NCBI GenBank assembly: GCA_023375785.1
Contig: SZWC01025196.1
Location: forward strand, 399 to 35,492
Source: Penium margaritaceum
Lineage: Eukaryota; Streptophyta; Zygnematophyceae; Desmidiales; Peniaceae
Length of the DNA: 35,094 nt
Direction: 5' to 3'
The notes below the pieces were generated by a model. It did not search any database. It was not told the DNA's origin and saw only the letters and a list, made by a program, of their open reading frames with translations. Of this stretch, positions 28,891 to 35,094 are shown in pieces (the stretch's first letter is position 1; the number at the start of each line of letters is the position of its first letter). The position numbers were made by a program, and so were the translations under genes.

Positions 28891-29300
28891 TGTTACACCG
28901 AGTGCAACGTGGATGGTTTACAACGATATGGTTTGTAGGAGAAGATGACTGAAGGAATCAAGGAATTTCAATGTTTTTTATTGAGTAGTAAGTGAAATTT
29001 TATGGCAAGTTTCAGAATTTTCAAGTGCACGTCTGTAATGGCAAGAAATAGATTGAGACACATGTGAAGTCTTGAACGCTTGAGTCAGGCGACATGTGTA
29101 ACACACCGTCATGAGTGGTTACATGAAGAAATGTTACCAAGAAGTCCGGAGATTATGACAACATCGAGGCACGTCTTTATAAGAAATAGTTCCTCTGAGA
29201 AGTTTACCAGACAATATTGAAACATAAACACATTTCACGATATCTTTTTCAACCACTATACAAAGTGGTCAAAATTTTCAAAGACTTATGGAGTCGTTCA
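28891..29300 (-). repeat. Gypsy D 5' LTR, truncated
   Basis: Begins TGTTACACCGAG and aligns closely with the first three quarters of the LTR at 30977-31530 (for example CATGTGAAGTCTTG and AAACATAAACA). It stops around 29300, where protease sequence of Gypsy E begins; roughly the last 110-140 bp of the LTR are missing. Confidence 0.82.
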
Positions 29301-29302
29301 TC

Positions 29303-29780
29303 AATGATTTCCCTTCGAGTACTTTAACTTCAGTTTGTAAACCTAGCGTCAAAACCATGTTGTTGCTGAAGAAACTATGAGAAACTCTTTCTTCCTATAC
29401 TGTCACTACCATTCTGTGAATTTTACAACCTCTCAGTTGCTTTCATGGCATTTTTGCCTGTTGGTTGTCCTTGTACCCCTCGAAAAAAAATCTATCTCAA
29501 GAACCCTCATCTGCGGCATTGCGAGCCATTGAGATGGACAACCAGTTGGCATAGAAGCTTCTGAATGGACAGGAGGCTTGCCGTCTATGCCTACCCCTTT
29601 TTGCTTCTAAAATCCTTCAGCTTTCCCTCAGACCTCCCATCCTTTTTTGTCTGATGCTGCCACTTACAAAATTCACACAAAATGCCACCGGGATTTTTAC
29701 AAGTATAGCATAGCCGTTGATCGCATTGATTAATGGTGTCAATATTCCTCTTATATGATGTTTCTGTCAACTGCAACTTT
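29303..29780 (-). pseudogene. pol: Gypsy E protease and zinc knuckle, degenerate
   Basis: The minus strand near 29390-29345 reads SHSFFSNNMVLTLG, matching GASHSFVSNDMV in Gypsy A's protease; the DxGA active-site triplet just before it is lost. DNA alignment with Gypsy A 12500-12600 is clear. The frame 29776-29591 has LCYTCKNPGGILCEFCK, a zinc-knuckle remnant (CxxC kept, His replaced). The segment starts abruptly at the truncated Gypsy D LTR, and RT is absent. Confidence 0.78.
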
Positions 29781-30962
29781 CCATAGCCACGACATGCATT
29801 ATATTTTTGAGACTGCGAACCATTCTATTCTTCCATATGACCATTGTAATAACTACTGTTGATGGGATTAGCTAGTATGGTCATTCACAAATAGTCTTCT
29901 CACATGCACAATCTTGCGATTGCTTACTAGATGTCCCACTTGAGTTTGTTTTTTATAGTAGAAACAGAGTTCATATGGGTTAAGGTCGCTGTCAACAATT
30001 ATTTCACGGATATTCCCAGTATACTCCTCCTAGCTGGACTGCAGATGCAAGCATTTGAAGCATGTAGTGGGCTTTGAATTTTTCATTCATTTCTCTAAAA
30101 TGTATGAGGATAGCTCATATAGAGTCCATCTGGTTTTCCATGTGTAAGTCATGCCATGTTAGACATGGGAGGTAGAACGCCGATGATCGACAAGGTAAGA
30201 GCGGTCACGTGAGTCGTTGATCTAGATCCATTGGTATCCTCCTACCATTGGATGAACTTTACATCAGATCACAACCTCAACACCGTGAAGAAGTGAGATT
30301 GTGAGGTCAATTTTCTTCTCGTTGTTATTGACTATAATAGTTGTGGGGTACACCTCCAAACTTGTTAGCAACATCCAAATCGTCGGTCCTTTAGATTTTG
30401 GAGGATCCAAATGTCATTGGAAGTGCCAGACATGTTTAAGTTTCACTCATGAGCATGTGACTTCTCTCGGTGAGCACTGCTTACCCCACACACACTCTGA
30501 AGCTCCTCTATCATCGATCAAAGTTGTTGGGACACATGGATATTGAGGCTCTTGAGCCCTCGCCTGTCTTGATATGAGTATTCATCAATGCAAGCCTGTT
30601 GGCTGATGCCTCTTATCGTGTTACATGTCTTCCCGACAGAAAATGGTGGAGGTAAAGGGTACGTGAAGCCCGAAGGACCAGACACCAGATTGGCCATTAG
30701 AGCTACCATTGTCCCGAAATGCTGACATTCCATTTGCTACAAAATTTTCTAGTATTGTCTGATTTTCCAAGAAAATGTTGTTGCCTAGGCGCTGCTGATC
30801 CTCCATCGCCAAAGTATTACTGCTTTTCCTTGGGCCTGCTCACTTCGTTCACCATTGTCGTTGCAAAGTCTACACTCTCCTGGATGGTGGAGATGTGCAG
30901 AAGGAATGTGCAATGTTGTTGTCTTGTAGTAACGACATTGGCTTCCCCTCTAGTGTTGCTCC
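29781..30962 (-). pseudogene. gag: Gypsy E gag, degenerate
   Basis: DNA-level homologue of the gag of Gypsy A, B and D, with landmarks such as TTGTGGGGTACACCTCCAAAC and GTTAGCAACATCCAAAT (30340-30378) and GGTGAGCACTGCTTACCCCA (30469-30488). Minus-strand frames are all under about 75 residues. Gag ends at the PBS 30963-30974. Confidence 0.75.
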
Positions 30963-30974
30963 ACCTTGATACTA
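30963..30974 (-). other. Gypsy E primer-binding site, degenerate
   Basis: The minus strand reads TAGTATCAAGGT, a decayed TGGTATCAGAGC, with the usual two-base spacer before the LTR at 30977. Confidence 0.75.
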
Positions 30975-30976
30975 AG

Positions 30977-31530
30977 TGTCACACTATGGGGAGCATGGAC
31001 GGTCCACAATGGTCAGTGCAGAGCAGAGGATGATTGAAGGAATCAGAAAAATGGATAGCTTTATTCAGTAGAAAGTGTAATTCAATGACAAGTGTCTGAA
31101 CTGTTGAGTGCATACATGTAATTGCAAGAAACATAACGAGGCATGTGTGAAGTCTTGGATGCTCGAGCTGAGCGGGACGCATCACAAAGCGTCGTGAGTA
31201 GTTACGTTAAAAAATGCTACAAAGAAGTCAGGGGATTTTAATATCATCCAGGCGTGTCTTTCTAAAAAAAAGGCTAGTGCCATTGAGAAGTTGACCAAAA
31301 AATGTTGAAACATAAACAAATCTCTTGACAGTGTTCACAGCCACCATAGAAAATGGTAAAACTTGTCAAAACATTTTAGAGTGGAACACGGGGGCTTGGG
31401 ACAGGTGGCCAATCTGCCCTCGACCAAACGGTGTACAAATTCCAAGGTCAACATGCATTGTGCCACAAATGTAATAAAAGAAAGCTCCACTTGTAAAGTT
31501 TGGGGACTCCTATACATCGGGGACATGACA
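30977..31530 (-). repeat. Gypsy E 5' LTR
   Basis: 554 bp with decayed termini TGTCAC and ATGACA (from TGTTAC / GTAACA). It aligns with the Gypsy D LTR and less closely with Gypsy B LTRs. No polypurine-like run follows at 31531, so this appears to be the outer end of the chain. Confidence 0.87.
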
Positions 31531-33219
31531 CAAACACTCATGAATGGAAGTGCTTTCATGCGGCCATGTACTTGCTAGACATTGCTACACGTAAGAGGAT
31601 CCTACCGACGGTGATTGGTGTCAATGTCAATTTTCATCCCCTGGCTATGAGCATTAGATGACGCGTGTTAGTTCAGTGCCAGCGATGTCCACTAATAGCG
31701 TCAAATGACGATTGGCAGCGTAAGCTATCCATTTACGGCTAAGGCAATTTGGTGCAAGGCACTTGACGCCATAACTAGGAACCCGAGGGTATCAAATATG
31801 AAGGTAGAATCTGCCAAATTGCTGGTCCACCTTATGATAGTCACCACAGACCTTGACCATAAATGCAAGCTACAATGTCTCGCTACCAAGGAGGCATCGC
31901 GTCGATGCAAAGACCTTGACAAGGCGGTGTAGAGCATGACTTGTGTACGCAGCTATGGCTAATGATGTTGCCAAGATGAGCAATATTGAAGGTCACTCAG
32001 TCTCCCTAAATTTGGACGGATCATGCGCACGTTGTTTTCATAAAGTATAGGATTGTTTTGCGAGAGTGTGTAGCTAACCAGTTGTCTGAACCGTAGACTA
32101 TGTTCTACGCACCCATAAGGCTAGACTCCATCCATCTGTGACAAAGCCCTTCATACAAGGCCGAGTTACCCTACCGTTTGTTGATTTTGATATTGAACAT
32201 TTTATTCCTCTTCCAATCCTGCCAAATTGGCTGTTTGTCAAATTTAACTAGGCATCTGATTTATCCTGAAACAAAGAAGTCAAGTTTAAGGTGTCACTGT
32301 AAGGATTCATATCCGAGGTCATTCACTTACACATCTCACTGAAAACACGTCTACCACATACAAAAGAATGTAATTCTATCTGAGGAGCTGGTTTGGACGG
32401 CGCTAGAGGAGGCTGCTCGACTTCGCGTGTGTTACACATGGCCCATAGTTTCAAATCGCTGAACAATCTTATGCACAAATTGTGACGTGTCCAGTTGGTC
32501 CACCAATGGACCTTGTGGACAAGCCACGAACGAGCTGCCAGCTGGCCTAGCAGATCTTGCTTCCATACGCTCGGTGTGTTGGTCCAGTATTGATATACAA
32601 CCAGGGAAACAAGCGAATCAAGGGTGCCGTTCGCTAAAACAAAAACAAACCAAACAAGTGCTCTCTCCAAAACTAAAGGTGAACCCCCTGACGTTTGACA
32701 GATTTACACAAAAGGAGACAATGTAAACAGGACAAAAAATGAGTTATTCCAAAACTCGTAATGCGTAATGAACAACACCACGAGGCAGTAGGGTATGTTT
32801 CTCAAGTTCTCCATGCATCCTGTTGTTGTCGTGACTATTCTTGTATGTTTGGAGCCTTCTCTCTACCAGTCGTCTAGACCCAAAGATTCACTCGCTCCTT
32901 GTCCTTAGCTCCAACCTTTCCATGGGACATAGAAGTATGTTTGAATAGTGTGGAATCCTCACAGTCTATTCGGAGGAAAGGTTCTATGCAAAGGTGATTA
33001 AGTGTAGTATTGCACAAGAAAGCTCAAAAACATTGGAAACATAGTCAACAATGATGGTATCCATGTGGATTGGTAAAAGGTCCAAGGCGTAGTAGATTGG
33101 CCATCCCCAGAGAATGTTGTGTATGCTTTTTTTCCCTCTTCCTTGTAGATAATGTTTGTAACTCAAAAGTCCAACAAGTTCTCAACAAAAGGCCCAACCA
33201 ACTCTAATGAATGCCCAAT
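31531..33219. other. Unassigned 1.7 kb, no gene recognised
   Basis: Both strands are densely interrupted; the longest frames (32670-32323 minus, about 115 residues; 31705-31932 plus) match no family I recognise and lack start context or codon regularity. It may be host intergenic DNA or older repeat. It is the largest stretch of the window without a retrotransposon assignment. Confidence 0.5.
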
Positions 33220-34148
33220 CACAAACACTCTTGATACATCATGTACGTTATGCCTGCATTACGAGGGAATGTTTTGCTGAACTCTTAGTGTCGTTCCCGC
33301 AACCTCCACCCCATCACACCTAAGAGGATGCTCTGAATGTGGATGACTGACCACAGCTGGGAGAGATAGTGGACGTGACCCTCTACTTGCGCCTCATTGT
33401 CTCCTTGATGTATTTGGTTACGTACACACGACCAGACATTGCCTTCGTCGTCAACCTCCTTGCACAATTTCTGCACTGTCCTTAGGGGAGAGCCCTTCAC
33501 GCGGCCGTGCGAGTGGTGCGGCATGTGGTTTCCACACCTACCTTAGACTTTGCTTTCCACAACAAAGTTTGGTGGTAGTTGACAGCTACACAAATAGTGA
33601 ATGGGCATGGAGCTCTCAGGGGCGCAGTCTGACAGGCTACATGTTCCTGCTAGGTGGCACCTCGGTAACGAGGCACAACGACAGGCAAGGCTACATTAAA
33701 CGTAGCTCATCAGAGGGTGTATACTTCACGCTAGAGGCTTGGACTGGCGGTGTGGCTACAGTGTTTGTTTCGTGAATTCACCAGTCTATGCCTTGCATCG
33801 TTTTATGTGCTGACAACCTTACTTGCGCCATTTCAAACAACTCTAGTGTGTTTCATGCCCGCGTGCAACATGTTGCTCTTGAGCATCACTTTCTATGTGA
33901 TCTTGTGGAGTGACAGTTGATTTCCATCATCTAGGTCTGCATGGGATTGTAGTGGGATGACTTGTTGACCAAGGCAATGCATTGGCATGCACAAAGCTTG
34001 TGGTGGCCATTCGTTCTGTCAAGCTTTGCCCTTTACCTATACGTGGTTGAGAGTGGGGTGTGTGCGTGTGGACTGTTGAACATCTTCTTAGGCACATGTG
34101 TAAGTTTTGCACGTGTATGAGCATGCAAACCATCTGGTCATGTGGGAG
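33220..34148 (+). pseudogene. pol: Copia B RT end and RNase H, degenerate
   Basis: Homologous to Copia A 7640-8565. The plus frame 33569-33775 reads VVDSYTNSEWAWSSQGRSLT then GYMFLLGGTSV, the Copia RNase H core, with the first catalytic Asp of SDADW replaced in SEW. Later blocks (FHARVQHVALEH near 33855-33890; the DxLTKAM-like end near 33960) match the C-terminus with stops between. It begins around 33220 without gag, protease, integrase or most of RT, so it is a 5'-truncated element. A purine tract GTGGGAG (34142-34148) precedes the LTR. Confidence 0.85.
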
Positions 34149-34792
34149 TGTTGCGAAGCGATTTGTTTTTGTCTCCCTGTAGAGCTATTTGTGACCACTC
34201 GGCCGTGTCCATGCTCATGCACATCCCTGATACAAACACAGCTGGCGCCAGAGCACCAAAGGATGGTGGCTCGACCCACCAATAGTTGCGAAACAGCTGC
34301 CACGGCGTCCCGCGTGCTTCCTGGGATGCTGTGCATATTTTTTGCAATCACTAGAGTTTTTTACTGCGGACTAGCTCTAGAGCCCGTTTTGCATGCTTTT
34401 CATTATGTGTCCACATATTGATGTCAGACTTGTGCGTGTGACCAGTTGTAATGTTCCCTTTGAGAGTTTGCACCTGTAGGTTCAGACGGTGTTGTGTTTG
34501 GATGCTTGTGCGCAGATTTACGGCCAAAACAGTGGGTCTAGGTCGGTTTACGGACAAGATGGCATTGTTATGTGCATCACTTGCCATGCACCGCGGCAGG
34601 TATGGTGTGTGCTTGCTATTTGTCATTCATCTCTGTGCATTGAAGCTATTGTGCTAATGAAATTTCAAGCGTCTCGCCTGGCCCATTCCTTGTTGTTCCT
34701 ACACCCGCCCACTGTGCTAGTGTAATCGTCGACTAGTTAGCATCGCCCCATTAGATGCAACAGTGCTAGGAGGCTTCCAAGTAGTTTGTCTA
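34149..34792 (+). repeat. Copia B 3' LTR
   Basis: Starts TGTTGCGAAGCG and ends TTTGTCTA; aligns end to end with the Copia A LTRs (GTGACCACTCGGCCGTGTCC, the GCACCAAAGGATGGTGG stretch, the GTTGTGTTTGGATGC block). It has one unit where the Copia A 3' LTR has two. Confidence 0.9.
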
Positions 34793-35094
34793 CGAGGAGC
34801 GACGATGACCCACGCAAAGAAGTGGGGGCATTCTGTTAACGTGTGGTCCAATGTGGGAGTTTAGGGGCAACTGAACCTCGTTTTCAACACCCACATGCAC
34901 CGGACTTACCCAATGCAAGAATGTTGGCTGGTGCCATGGCAGATCCTGGGACGCCCTTTGGGGCATTCGTGGTGCCCGGGCATTGACGATGCGACATGCA
35001 ACGTATAAGGACAATTTTTGAAGACCCCAGCCAGCTCCAGCGAGGGCTCAGAACGGACGTTGATGTATCCGGACACGTTGGGGGGGGGGAGTAG
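34793..35094. other. Right flank, no gene recognised
   Basis: 302 bp with only a short minus-strand frame (35014-34790) of no recognised family. It ends in a run of nine or more G (about 35080-35090). The window ends here. Confidence 0.45.

Noticed and set aside
31705-31932. 75-codon plus-strand frame as a gene
   Set aside because: Short, with an equally long frame on the other strand and no motif.
32323-32670. 115-codon minus-strand frame as a host gene
   Set aside because: No recognisable domain, no supporting neighbouring exon and atypical composition; kept only as unassigned sequence.

Overview
The window looks like a transposable-element graveyard from a large, repeat-rich plant-lineage genome. 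I recognise no host gene, RNA gene or CRISPR array. The inference of a plant lineage (streptophyte alga, bryophyte or lycophyte; a Chara-like alga would fit, but this is a guess) rests on three things. Chromodomain-bearing Gypsy elements are abundant. The Copia and Gypsy primer-binding sites match initiator tRNA-Met (TGGTATCAGAGC type). An hAT-type miniature element has 8-bp target duplications. Every coding region is broken by stops, frameshifts or deletions. Many changes are C-to-T/G-to-A, as expected of old, methylated, silenced repeats.

Layout. 1-195 is an ACATAT microsatellite and 196-1426 is unassigned. 1427-14730 is one minus-strand Gypsy (A). Its 3' LTR is split by a full-length plus-strand Copia (A, 1459-9224) and again by a 345-bp TA-flanked MITE (9654-9998). 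Gypsy A retains gag, protease, RT and RNase H, but its integrase core is deleted. 15051-19304 is a second minus-strand Gypsy (B) with two LTRs and a chromodomain; its protease/zinc-knuckle segment is deleted. Its upstream LTR (18759-19304) directly abuts the 3' end of a third Gypsy (C, 19305-21360), as in LTR-sharing tandem copies.

From 21365 to 29300 lies a fourth Gypsy (D), cut into a 3' part (21365-22270) and a 5' part (27745-29300). Between its halves sits a DDE_1-type DNA-transposon gene (22918-25620, minus). That gene is interrupted by a 515-bp hAT-like element (24447-24961) packed with TACCGCGGTA palindromes. Removing the element and one target copy restores the transposase frame exactly. 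A fifth Gypsy piece (E: protease, gag, 5' LTR) occupies 29303-31530. C and E may be the two halves of one element split by D, which would make a four-level nest.

31531-33219 is unassigned. 33220-34792 is the 3' end of a second Copia (B: RNase H and 3' LTR), and 34793-35094 is unassigned. All Gypsy pieces are on the minus strand and both Copia pieces on the plus strand. The elements do not form a pathway: each was a separate mobile unit, and the biology here is insertion into insertion followed by methylation-like decay.
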